Origin: Magicicada septendecula
Lineage: Eukaryota > Arthropoda > Insecta > Hemiptera > Cicadidae
NCBI GenBank assembly: GCA_034769895.1
Contig: CM068370.1
Location: 42,830,844 to 42,894,843 of the forward strand
Reading direction: 5' to 3'
DNA: 64,000 nucleotides
Shown piece after piece: positions 1-10,504 of the stretch. Positions within the stretch are counted from its first letter, which is position 1. Each line of letters opens with the position of its first letter. Under the pieces are notes generated by a model. It was not told the origin of the DNA. It made no database searches and worked only from the letters and a program-made list of their open reading frames with translations. The position numbers were made by a program, and so were the translations under genes.

Positions 1-1020
<1,020 letters not shown>

Positions 1021-1021
1021 T

Positions 1022-1225
1022 TTGGGAAGAACAAAGACAAAAATCTATAACGTAGTGTCCGACCCGCCTTTCTGTATCAGTAAAGGTTGGGCATTAACTA
1101 AAATAAATGAAAGAAGAAACCACAGCACAGAAATAAAACTTTTAGACGTTATAGCGCAAGAGAATCCCGAAATTGCGGGAGGAGCTCAGAAAGAGAAAGT
1201 CAACTGGTACCAAACGACAATGTAG
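1022..1225 (+). pseudogene. RTE-like LINE fragment, C-terminal region (copy 1)
   Basis: A 67-codon open stretch that reads GWALTKINERR...STEIKLLDVIAQE. This matches the short conserved block just after the reverse transcriptase of RTE-type non-LTR elements (pattern W-x-L-T-K, then R-I-Q-x-x-E-M-K-F-L-R). It is a remnant: the block is cut off within about 30 residues, and a second, diverged copy lies at 1915-2080. It has no catalytic residues and no function as a gene. The assignment rests on the short motif and on agreement between the two copies. Confidence 0.5.
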
Positions 1226-1235
1226 TAATAAACGA

Positions 1236-1775
1236 TATTTTTAATAGTAAAAAATAAAATAAAATATAATTTACTATGAATTTATTAAGTTCAATATTAC
1301 TATAAATGATCTTGTCAGATGTACTTATTTACTGTGAGTACTTAAGGCAACGAATTACTTTGAGCCATTTTCGTGACAGTGTTGATTTGTTTTTTCTGAT
1401 AATTTATTTTAAACAAATCAATCCGTAAAGCGTATTTATAGCGACTGTGCTTAATAAAATATTAACCCTTAGTATGTTCTTAGCGCTTGTTTATTCGTAT
1501 AAGTAAACTTTATTAAGACATTGTGGGTCACGGAAAGACACAAAGGTATTTCAAACAAATCATTTCGATTATCTGCACTATAATTACTTTTTAAATTAAG
1601 AAAGCAAGGTATAGTATTATTCAACCAGTATAAATATGTGTAAATTTGTTATGTAATTTTATTTTTTCTTCTTCCTTTTTTTTTCTTCAAATCTCAATTA
1701 GGAGTTTTACCTTTTTAAAAGGGTGTTTCTACATTTGACATTATAAGGAATGAGACCATAAGAGAAGAGTTTCCT
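1236..1775 (+). repeat. Dispersed AT-rich repeat, copy 1 (partner 6300-6865)
   Basis: About 530 bp aligning in the same orientation with 6300-6865. Shared landmarks include TTATTAAGTTCAATATTACT, ATAAATGATCTTGTCAG, AAACAAATCAATCCGTAAAG and GGAATGAGGCCATAAGAG. In the second copy the repeat runs directly into an RTE C-terminus, so it is probably a noncoding part of, or a frequent neighbour of, that LINE family. Confidence 0.75.
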
Positions 1776-1793
1776 GGAATCAGGCCATAAGAG

Positions 1794-2237
1794 ATGCACA
1801 CAGAATTTTATGGACTGTACAATCTCTATGATCTGGGATCTGGTCATAAAACATTTAATTATTTCAGCTGGCCTATTATATTTAACGTCAAAAAATATTG
1901 TTTAAAAAGAACAAAGACAAAAATCTGTAACGTAGTGTTTGTACTGCCTTTCTGTATCAGGAAAGGTTGGGCATTAACGAAAATAAATAACAGAAGAAGC
2001 CACATCACAGAAATAAAACGTTTAGACTTTACAGCACAAGAAAAGACAGGAAGAGAAACACGGAATTACGGGAGGAGCTCAGAAGGAGGAAGTCAACGGC
2101 TAGCAAACGACAGTGGTTCCGTCACGGGATCGGGAGATCTACAGAGAAAAAAAGCCAAGGAGTCATTTAGATGGAGGAGAAAGATGAAAAGACCCGAAGA
2201 AGCGATAGAGACTGCTCGTCGACGCGACGCTACATAA
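1794..2237 (+). pseudogene. RTE-like LINE fragment, C-terminal region (copy 2)
   Basis: Open for 147 codons but recognisable only at about residues 45-80 (RTKTK..NVV...KGWALTKIN.RR..ITEIKRLD). This is the same block as 1022-1190 at roughly 80 percent identity. The downstream part, rich in R, G and S, has no counterpart in LINE proteins I know. The two copies are separated by the dispersed repeat at 1236-1775, which suggests duplication or repeated insertion of one LINE tail family. Nonfunctional. Confidence 0.45.
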
Positions 2238-2490
2238 TACTGTAATGGATTGTTACCAGTCAGTACGAAAGGTAATTACAGTTTATTATTTGCTCGAGTG
2301 GCTAAGCAAGTATTAATAGGAGTACGCTGCCTGATTAAGAATTAAGAAATCCAGAAGATACCAAAGAATGATTTATTTTAACATCAGACAATTATTTTGA
2401 TATAACGCAATGCTACTGGTTATTCTATTTCACAATAAATACAATTAATTCTTTTTACATTAATTCTTCTTGAGATTCTATTCTTAGTTA
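2238..2490. other. No feature seen
   Basis: AT-rich sequence without a recognisable ORF or repeat. Confidence 0.5.
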
Positions 2491-2495
2491 CTTTG

Positions 2496-2887
2496 TAATA
2501 CTGACTTAATGAAGAGTCATTATCACTTTAACAATTTTTTACATACAATTATAAATTAATTGTCTACTTTACCTAGTTTACATCTAGTCAACAAGATTCA
2601 ACAAGCCCGTCACTGACAATCTGTCGTACTGTGACCTTCTGTCGTACTGCAACCCTCTGGGATTGATGAGCGTTTGGACATTTCGTTCCATTTATATACT
2701 GTTTAGTTGTTTGTTAAATGGAACCTATTTACAATTTTTAAAAGTGACGAGTTTAGCCAAAACTCACTTTCACTAGCGAAGGGAGCCTTGAGCCGTTTTC
2801 TTTTAAATAACAATTTTGCACATAACAACAATTTCGGTAGCAGCGATACAAAACAAAACTAAATGATAATACTTAAAATATACAACA
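2496..2887 (-). repeat. Probable 3' LTR of an LTR retroelement
   Basis: On the minus strand a polypurine tract (AAGGGGGAGG, 2888-2897) is followed at once by TGTTGTATA, the expected junction between a plus-strand primer and an LTR. A TATA-like box lies inside (TATATAAAT on the minus strand, about 2693-2701). The far end is not certain: a TATTACA at about 2496 is a possible terminus. No 5' LTR was found in the window. Confidence 0.45.
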
Positions 2888-2940
2888 CCTCCCCCTTACG
2901 TCAAGGACAATGAGTATATAAGGACTTATTGCTCCTTGTT

Positions 2941-3210
2941 TCATTTTTTTCTATTCATTTTTATCCTATCTTCTAAAAGCATTTCGTCTAATTCGTCAGC
3001 TTCTAAATCTACTGTAGGCTGAATCTTATTCTTTTTAAAAGTAATAGGAAGTAGTTTGAACTCTCTCCTTTTCTTGTTAGAACACAATTTGTCTACTCTA
3101 AAATACCAAGCTACCCCTATAAGAATAATTAGAACAGTAATTGATACATAATGTCTTGGTTCAGGAATGTAATTATCAGGTTCATATTGCTTCATTATGT
3201 AATCTAACAT
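2941..3210 (-). pseudogene. Short membrane-anchored ORF next to the LTR, possible C-terminus of an Env-like protein
   Basis: An 89-codon ORF. One hydrophobic segment of about 18 residues (about 23-40, VSITVLIILIGVAWYF) is followed by a basic stretch (KKRREFK) and a charged acidic/basic tail. It ends about 45 bases before the polypurine tract and LTR. In insect errantivirus-type retroelements the last ORF before the 3' LTR encodes an envelope protein whose C-terminus is a transmembrane anchor with a short tail, so an old env remnant fits both shape and place. No ectodomain is present upstream: the sequence switches to a GC-rich block at about 3230. A different membrane protein cannot be excluded. 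Confidence 0.35.
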
Positions 3211-3229
3211 GTTTAATTTTATATACTAA

Positions 3230-3760
3230 GGTACCCCGATCTTCGGAGGCATCGGCACTCTTGGTTGGGAAACGTGCGTGTCGCCCACGCGAACTGTGGG
3301 GGTGCGCCCTTAGCCCAGTAGCGTACAGCGAACGGGAGCCAGGGTTGCCAGTCGCTGGACCAGGGCAGCTGTGTACGGTAGCCAGGGTAGCTGTGTTGGA
3401 CCGCTCACCCCAGTTGAACCCTCGTAGCTTCGGGGCTCAAACCAGAGTCGGTCTCCCCTCACAACAGACTGGCGTTCGTTGAGTCGGTGGAGTTCACCTA
3501 TCGCGTTGAGAAAGTGTTCCCCTATCGCGCCGGAAGTAGAGGAAAAGTCGAAGACCTCCGGGGGAGAACCCTCGAGATCGACTCAGTGGTCGGGCCTACA
3601 AACATTCTGGGCATCGGGGGTCGTCGTATTGATCAGTGACGTGCTCAAAAATGGTATCACGAGATCGTGAACGAGCCCGGCCGGGGGTCCTGTCTCCCCG
3701 GCGTGTTCACGTGTTGAGGAATGGTTTCGTGGGGGCTGCTGGTTTCACATACTGATGGTA
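3230..3760. other. GC-rich block of unknown origin
   Basis: About 530 bp whose GC content (clearly above half) contrasts with the AT-rich flanks. It contains phrases such as GGCCGGGGGTCC and CCCCTATCGCGCC. Two open frames on the plus strand (113 and 63 codons) show no known motif. It could be a truncated retroelement untranslated region, ribosomal-spacer-like DNA or other transposed DNA. I cannot assign it. Confidence 0.5.
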
Positions 3761-5610
3761 GATTAAGACGCCCTCCAAATTTTTCTGGGAGAGTATAATG
3801 CGAGCTGCGATACAATCTGATGCCGCACTATGCATTTTCCAAATCTCCGGGTCTCTGGTCGCTCAACTAACTAACTTAGGGAGAAAAGTTCAAATTAGAA
3901 TTAAACCATTGTACTTAAACGACGACAGCTGCCTGCTGAGAGGTGGTGAATTGTAAAAGAATTTTACGATGGAATTCTAAATAGAAGGGGGGAGAGGCAG
4001 CTGGATAAATGAAATTGAAAAACGGAACCTGTGCACTAAGAGAAAGAAAAAAGACTGATTGCTAGGTTCGTAGACAGACGAGACGGCATCGTAAGATTCG
4101 TTATGTGCATAGATAGACACACAGAATTCATCGTTACCTGCCACCTAATTTCACCGGCTCCAATGTCGAAAGGGCGCGTAAGTAGAAGTGTTTAAAACAG
4201 TATTAACTTATGGATGGCGTGTACGGTAGAACGATAGTGTGGCTTAGGAATCGAACGCTGTTGCCGGGCAACTTTATAAGAACGCGCTGATGAATTTCAG
4301 CATTAGAAGCATTAAAACTGCTGCTGTGCCGGAGTTTACAGTGCTTGAAAGGGCGCCGGGTAATTAGTTATTATAATTTTAGGATCGAAATTCATCGCTA
4401 ATAGAAAAACAACTTTGTTGTACGTGAACTTTACTCGACAACGTCATAACCATAGATAAGTAGGTCAAAATATTTCCTGCGACTGCCTATCACTGACGCG
4501 ATTATAATTTTACTTTATGTTTTTAGTTTACTTATGTTTATATATTGTATTTTAAACATCAGTAGTCAAAAGTGAAAACTGTAGTATCATTGACATGGAC
4601 TTCTCAATAATGTATTGATTAACTGGATTCAATTTACGCGTAAAGGAATAAGTGCAACTGTCAAGCAAAAAATCGCTGTGGAGAATCATTCATGACTTCC
4701 ATGTTCTATGATTTATACTTAAGGTCATTTACTTGAATTCAGTTCCATAATTTGTAAAAAAATATTCCCCACCCCCAAACTATTATCACTATTTATAGAT
4801 ATTTTTGTTATTATGGGGAAGTCGTTTAATGTTATTTTCGAGTCACTTTATCTATACAAAATTAGGTTCTTTATTATTATAAAGAAACTGAACTACGCAG
4901 ATAATTACACACTAATTACATATTTATATAATTATGTAATTATGTGGCCACAAATTATTTCGTGGCCTGCTGGGCCGTGGTTGCGGATCTTCACGCATAG
5001 ATGATTTAAATTAAAATACAAAAATTACAATAAAATTTTCAACAATAATTTGCACAATAAAATTATTTTAATTTTAACAATTACCATTGTTTGAAAAAGA
5101 TTAAATGCATTTTTATTTAATTTCGTCAAACTCATTAAATCCATACCAAACGTGAAAAAATTACCTCTTCCCTTTTAACTACCCTTTTCATTTATAAATA
5201 TTTAATTTACCCTTCTACAGTGGATTATTATGACTTTCTTTTCAGGATACTTTATTTATCAAAATTGACTACTTTACTCTTGTTAAAACATAAAACGTTG
5301 AAGGTAAACTACCCCTCTTCCTTAACCGATCTTCACTAAAATCAATAACCTCGAGTCCTCTACAACTCAGACACACATGCAAAAAGTTATTTGATTCTGT
5401 CTGAATTTGCGGCAGTTATCGTTCGCCATTGAAAAAATTCTACACACAGACAGAAACACAGATACTTTACGGAAAGTGACTTTTCTTCACGTTTTGAGGG
5501 TAGTACAATCAGAATCAATCCTTATCTCTAACACGATTTTTTCGCGATCACAATTTCCTTAGGAACATGGAAGTAAAAATTGCAATAAATAAAATAGCTG
5601 TCTACAAAAA
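3761..5610. other. Unclassified, no gene seen
   Basis: Moderately to strongly AT-rich sequence. One 63-codon frame (4813-5004) has no recognisable content. No repeat, terminal inverted repeat or conserved motif was found by eye. Confidence 0.5.
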
Positions 5611-5619
5611 TTAATAATC

Positions 5620-5925
5620 TCCTCTTCTTCTCCACGTCTAGGTATAGGCTTATAGCCTGTTTCGCCTTTATTGAATCCATTTCTTCCTTGGTCTACCTAT
5701 ATTTCGTCTTCCTTGAGGTCTGTATCTTATTACTTGTTTAGATAGCCTCAAATCTTCCATCCTTTTGATATGCTGCCTTAATTTTATTCATCCTTCTCTT
5801 AATCTGTTGGCCATAGAATATGCATTTAACTCGGTTCTTATATCTTCATTTCGTATTTGATCTCTAAGAGTGGAACCTTTGGTTTTGCTCAAGAACTTCA
5901 TTTCAGTTGTTTGTATTCTTCACTG
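5620..5925 (-). pseudogene. RTE-like LINE fragment, C-terminal tail
   Basis: Minus-strand translation gives RIQTTEMKFLSKT..., DQIRNEDIRTELNAYS, then after one frameshift IKRM..., and RPQGRRNIGRPRKKW. This order (QxxEMKFL, RNEDIRxEL, Q-H-I-K-R-M, Y-x-P-x-G-R-R-x-x-G-R-P-R-K-R-W) is the standard C-terminus of RTE-type ORF2. It ends in a short pyrimidine tract on the plus strand (5618-5632, CTCCTCTTCTTCTCC), i.e. a GAAGAAG-type 3' tail. Frameshifted and truncated at the 5' side. Confidence 0.75.
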
Positions 5926-6298
5926 GTAAAGGGTACCGAAGAGAAATCTTTTCGGCTGGTTTCTTTACCGAAAAAAAAAAAATTTTAATTTCGGTCAGTG
6001 GCCACTGTTCCCGACAAAAGTCGAATCTTGAGAAATCAAGTCAGCTCTGCCAGCAAAACCTACTTCCACGTCCTCAAAGGAGAAAGCCACGTCGCCCCTG
6101 GAAAGCACGGCGTACAATGGATATGCGTTATGTAACTGTCGGATGTGGCTGAAAGGCGATTTAAGTTGTAGTGCCTTGAAACTGGAACCTTGGGCTATGA
6201 GAGACAACCACAACAGAAAACAGGCCTGTCAGTGGCAGCCCCACATCACCTAACTACTTGGTAACCTCTACTATGTAAACTAAAATATATTCAAATTA
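5926..6298. other. Unclassified segment with short open frames on both strands
   Basis: Frames of 81 codons (+, 5907-6152) and 72 codons (-, 5995-6213) overlap, and neither resembles a known family. It includes an interrupted inverted repeat around 5930-5990 (ACCGAA...TTCGGT). Probably part of an unidentified repeat. Confidence 0.4.
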
Positions 6299-6299
6299 T

Positions 6300-6865
6300 T
6301 CACAAAAATTAGTAATAAAGAATATAATTTATTATGAGTTTATTAAGTTCAATATTACTATAAATGATCTTGTCAGAAAATATACTTATTTACTGTGGGT
6401 ACTTTAAAAGAGAGTGAATAACTTTAAGCTGTTTTTGTGATTTGTATGGATTTGTATTTTTCTTATAATTTATTTTAAACAAATCAATCCGTAAAGCATG
6501 TTTATAGCGCCTATGCTTACTAAAATATTAACTCTTAATGTTTTCTTAGCGTTTGTTTATTCGTATAAGTAAACTCTATTAAGACATTTGTAGAACACGG
6601 AAAGAGGTAAAGGTATTTCCAAGAAATCGTTTCTATTATCTGCACTATATTTACTTTTTAAATTAAGAAAACAAGGTTAATAATGTTATGCAACCGGTAA
6701 AACGTTTGCCGTATAAATATAAGTGTAAATTTGTTATGTAATTTTATTTTTTCTTCTTCCTTTTTTCTTCGAATTGAAATCAGGAGATTTTTAAAAAGGA
6801 AATTTACGTTTTTGAAAAGGTGTTTCTTAATTTGATCGTATAAGGAATGAGGCCATAAGAGAAGA
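6300..6865 (+). repeat. Dispersed AT-rich repeat, copy 2 (partner 1236-1775)
   Basis: Same family as 1236-1775, same orientation. Here it continues into the RTE C-terminal segment at 6866-7045. The minus-strand LINE end at 53625-53885 also begins with GGAATGAGGCCATA-GAGAAGAG, showing that this phrase belongs to the LINE family. Confidence 0.75.
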
Positions 6866-7045
6866 GTAACAAGTTTTTAAAACTTACAAACAACGGTGGA
6901 GAGAACACTTAGAAAGTTATCAGATTCTGAGTGGCCAAACAAGTCTGGAAATACAAACCTATAGGACACAGGTGTGTGGGTAGACCCAGGAAGAGATGGC
7001 TGCAGGATTTTTGAAGGCAGAACAGGCAGGACCTTGCTTATGCCG
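6866..7045 (+). pseudogene. RTE-like LINE 3' end with GAT tail
   Basis: Short frames give W-R-E-H-L...Y-Q-I-L-S-G-Q-T-S-L, then GRPRKRWLQDF in shifted frames. The copy ends in GAAGATGATGATGA. A near-identical but inverted copy at 53625-53885 ends in the same way (CGAAGATGATGAT), so the simple repeat is the genuine 3' tail of this LINE subfamily. Only the last part of ORF2 is present. Confidence 0.7.
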
Positions 7046-7318
7046 TGTTGTGAAGATGATGATGAATTACTTTTTTAAAAATACTCTTTCATTCTTTTTA
7101 ACAGCTCTTCCACAGTTTCGACTCCAATTTTCTTTAGACCTTCTTTAGAGCTATAATTCAGTGTTCTTACTGATGTTTCTTTTATTCTTGCATGCACGTG
7201 TCTTTATAAAAAAATCCATTTCATAATTCCGGTTTTAAGGCTAAAGTTGCATTTCACAGTAAATAGAAATGACTAACTTCTGAAGTAGCCCTGTAAACAA
7301 AGAATAGGTTCCCGGGAG
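7046..7318. other. No feature seen
   Basis: AT-rich, no recognisable ORF or repeat. Confidence 0.45.
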
Positions 7319-7319
7319 C

Positions 7320-7730
7320 ACAGCTCTTTATGTGAGACGTGGACAACTGGAACAGAGCAAAGGCGACGACTTGAAGCACTGGAAATGTAGTGTTATTGGT
7401 AGCTACTGAAAGTAAGATGGATCGACAAGGTTAGTTATGACAAGACTGTGACTGGAGTTGGAGAGATGTTTTTGGCAAAATATTTTTTGTGAAGCAAAGG
7501 GTTGAACTTATTATGAGTCACGAGAATTTGATAAAAACAATAATTTTGAAGGTTACTTTGAACGGGAAAAAGGAAAAGAATAAGACCGAGACTTCCAATA
7601 TATGAAACAGATAGTTGGTGATGTACGTTGTAGTTCCTACGAGGAGATAAAACGGAAAGCACGGTGTAGATCGGTGTGGAGAATTGCTACAAACCAATCT
7701 GCGGTTGCTAACTAAAGAAGGAAGGAATTC
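7320..7730 (+). pseudogene. Second LINE type, C-terminal remnant
   Basis: In scattered frames: DLKHWKCSVIGSY, then RWIDKVSYDKTVTGVGE, RLLxTGKRKRIRPR, and finally EEIKRKARCRSVWRIATNQS. The order follows the tail of an insect non-LTR ORF2 (A-F-E-M-W-C-W-R-R-M, VGE.R.LL, HD-SLLKTVLEG, RGRPR, EELK..A.DR..WR.AT-NQS). There are several stops and frameshifts, and the family differs from the RTE copies elsewhere in the window. Confidence 0.65.
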
Positions 7731-8130
7731 TGCTTTATTATATTCAAACTAGAACACTCTAATTCAGGTAATATGTAGTGCGTCTTTATGTACTTAAATC
7801 CATCACCTGTTAAAATTTCTGGGTCTATCATAGATTTGGATTTGCCATAGCTCATAGCCATTTCTTAGTGGTCCGTAGATCATCCTGAGAGTAATATACA
7901 TAGGTCGTGATAACCCCTGTTTCACTTACATACGTTACCGGAGGTCTTATGGTAATCTTATTTATAATCATTTAAATAGTTTCATCTTTACTGTGTAAGG
8001 CTATCAATGTTTTGTATTAATAACGTTTGCATTTTGTACAATATGATGTCTTGCATTCTGTATAACATCTATAAGATTTGTACTTTACACTAAAAATTTT
8101 ATTAGTGGTTAAATAATTTATGCTACACTC
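7731..8130. other. No gene seen
   Basis: AT-rich sequence without a recognisable element. Confidence 0.45.
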
Positions 8131-8167
8131 ACTTGTTGCACACATCACTAGTCACTGTGACACCGAT

Positions 8168-8200
8168 TAGCGCTTTCGAACGTAACCGTTCATCATTAGA
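8168..8200 (-). ncRNA. Degenerate hammerhead-like motif 3' of a PLE remnant
   Basis: Minus strand: CUAAUGA, U, stem II GAACG/CGUUC (5 bp, loop GUUA), GAA, the palindrome AGCGCU, then A. The layout is that of the PLE-type hammerheads elsewhere in the window, but the invariant G of CUGANGA is A here, so it is predicted inactive. It lies about 240 bases downstream of the GIY-YIG remnant on the same strand. Confidence 0.5.
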
Positions 8201-8436
8201 TAGTAACTGCCACATCCGTCCCTACCCCAACTCCACCCCCCTTAAATACCTGCCTCTACCGAGGGCGTCCACGTCACTGCAGGTGAACCCTTTGTCAACA
8301 CTACTTCCTACACACGGGCGAAACCAGCAACCCATGTTTATGTTTTCTTTCCTTACCGAACCTACCTTTTCACGTTTTAGTATATTATAAAATATTTCTT
8401 CATTTTCAAAATTTATCTTAATATTCATTAAATTAT

Positions 8437-8898
8437 TCATACCTTTTCCCTTTCTTTTATAATTTCTAATTCTTCTATGAGCTTTCTTTCCATCGTATTA
8501 TTAACTACTTTTATAATATCAAAATTTTCCAACGGATTATTAAATTTATGATTCTCCTCTATAAAATGCCTAGCATAAAGAGAATTCGTTGTCCTATTTC
8601 CCTCTCCTCTCTTGTGTTCTCCCAATCTACATTCAAATCGGCGGCCCGTCTCACCCGCGTACACTTTTTTACATTCTTCACACCTTAATTTATATACCCC
8701 ATTCTTCTGCAAAATAGGTATTGTTTCTATATTATTATTTATTATTTTATCAAATAATGTTTTACACCTTTTTATTGCTACGTCCACTCCATACTTCTGA
8801 AAGCACTGTACAATTTTCCTCGTCTGTGTTCCTATATATGTTACTGAGCCCAAATACTTCTTCTCTTCTTTCTGTTGTAAGTCTTTTTTTCTTTTCAA
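8437..8898 (-). pseudogene. PLE remnant: linker plus GIY-YIG endonuclease domain
   Basis: A 153-codon frame, the best-preserved PLE piece here. Residues 15-60 (YLGSVTYI...KIVQCFQKYGVDVAIKRCKTLF) match the linker between the PLE reverse transcriptase and endonuclease. The GIY-YIG core follows: G67-V-Y69, a Cys-x2-Cys pair (C73, C76), Y80-A-G82, and the catalytic-type R91 and H95. A later N-H-x-F segment and an EELEIIK end fit the family. GIY-YIG nucleases nick the target DNA for retrotransposition. No reverse transcriptase is upstream (8920-9170 is AT-rich and empty), so the copy is 5'-truncated, although this domain is still open. A hammerhead-like motif follows on the same strand at 8168-8200. 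Confidence 0.85.
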
Positions 8899-8919
8899 TA
8901 CTTTCTACTTTGTATGCGT

Positions 8920-9178
8920 GAATTTGTTTCAATATCTACGTTTGTCTATTAAAATCAGACCAAAAAAATGTAAAAATTTAAACGTGCTGTAATGTGTATT
9001 TGTTTGTGAGTGTTAGAGTAACATTTTCAGAATAAAAGAGAAAATTTAGTTTAGTTTAATCCATGCCTTAAAAAAAGAATTTTCCTTAACATAAAACAAT
9101 CGTTACAGCTTTTCTTGCCTCGTTTACTGTTATCCTGTAATTCGTAATATTTTAAATCTTTGCTACATTTAAAGTAAA
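8920..9178. other. No feature seen
   Basis: AT-rich, no recognisable element. Confidence 0.45.
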
Positions 9179-9740
9179 ATTACGCGACGCTCTCGAAAAG
9201 TGAAAAGTGTCGTACACGATTCTCGGCTAGCCGAGCAGTTGCAGTGTCTCGGTCAAGACTGTGTACTCAAGTAGGCCGTGTTCGAGCACTTTTACTACGC
9301 AGATTATGTTGGCATGGGGCTAGGAGCATGCAAAATTATTCTGCTACAATTACGGGATGTACAGCTCCCGCCACTAGCCTGTGCGCGCGGAGCTTAGGCG
9401 CTGCAACGGACGGGGGGTGGAGAGGGGCGCCTTTTCTACAAACATTGGATGACTTATGCGGTGCTCCCGTGCGAGAAATGGTCGCGAACGCAGGAGTGAC
9501 TCGCCACAATTTATGTTTTCAGAGTGAGTAGTACGATTGTGGCCGCGCGCACAGGCTAGTGGCGGCAGCTGTATATAAGCGTCTACTGTCGACGACATTG
9601 TAGAGTATAATTATTGTGTTATAATTAGTGCGGAAAATCTATTAATTGACATTATTATTGCTTGCGGACAAATTTAACTAGACTTATTGTATGAGAGTAC
9701 CTTTGCTGATTTCAAATCGTTATTTGCGGCAAATTAAAGG
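9179..9740 (+). repeat. LTR-like repeat, truncated copy
   Basis: Aligns with 9776-10200: GACGCTCTCGAAAAG, CAAGTAG, ATTATGTTGG, AAAATTATTCTG, CATAATTAGTG, TTGACATTATTATTG and ATGAGAGTACC are shared or nearly so. A TATA-like box (TATATAAGCG) is at about 9572. The copy lacks the right end seen at 10230-10256. Open frames on both strands (95 and 74 codons) are chance frames in this GC-richer stretch. Confidence 0.55.
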
Positions 9741-9775
9741 TGGTAGATATAACGATATGCTACGAAAATTAATTA

Positions 9776-10256
9776 TGTAACGCTCTCGAAAAGCCGGTAG
9801 GTGCAGTTACGTAAAAGCTCAACACGCTCCTCGATGAGACCAGCGTCTGGCGTCTGTGCCAAGGCCGTCAACTCAAGTAGCTTTGAAACTGTTCGAGTAC
9901 TTGTATCTATACAAATTATGTTGGAAGCCGCCAGGAGTATGGAAAATTATTCTGAAACATCTGCAGGACCAATATAAACAAAAGTGGCCGGCTTAGTAAG
10001 TTAGTTACACCTGTCGAGATTGTAGAGTGCGGATCAAGTGATTGTTGCTGATTATTGCGTCATAATTAGTGTGGAACTCTATTAGTTGTCATTATTATTG
10101 CGTGCGGATAAATTTAATTTGACTTCTTGCATGAGAGTACCTTGTTGATTTCACAATTGTTGTTTGTGACTAATTAAAGCTGGTAATTAGTGACTTCATT
10201 GGTGACTGTATTTGTTTCCACTGTACAATACCACGATCCGTGAGACCGTCGTAACA
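9776..10256 (+). repeat. LTR-like repeat, complete copy (TGTAAC...GTAACA)
   Basis: Begins TGTAACGCTCTCG and ends CGTCGTAACA. The right end (CACTGTACAATACCACGATC, then GTGAGACCGTCGTAACA) resembles the reverse complement of the left end of 18626-19124, linking it to those solo LTRs. There is no internal coding region on either side, and the flanking pentamers do not match, so it may be a broken or nested copy. Confidence 0.5.
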
Positions 10257-10394
10257 GTAACAGTAAACATTAAATTTTTGTTGTAAGTTCTGATGAACTT
10301 AGATGTGAGATCATATATCGATGAATTTGTTTATATGCGTAACGAAGAAATATGAAAGCAAATGAAAGTAACCTACTGCCAAACATCCAGGAGG

Positions 10395-10440
10395 TAACTT
10401 ACTTATTACAAACCTCAAAAAAATATCTACTTGAAGTGGC
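10395..10440 (+). repeat. Left remnant of the GA-rich repeat, split by the next element
   Basis: TAACTTACTTATTACAAACC matches the start of the GA-rich repeat (15300-15340). Its continuation resumes at 13342, so the minisatellite element lies between the two halves. Confidence 0.6.
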
Positions 10441-10504
10441 AGGATTCAATTTCAGTCTGAGGCTTTCACGGCCGGCGTCAATGTTGTTAAAATTACCGAC
10501 TGCC

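Noticed and set aside
9244..9598. Frames of 95 and 74 codons on opposite strands
   Set aside because: They fall within an LTR-like repeat and do not persist in the sister copy at 9776.
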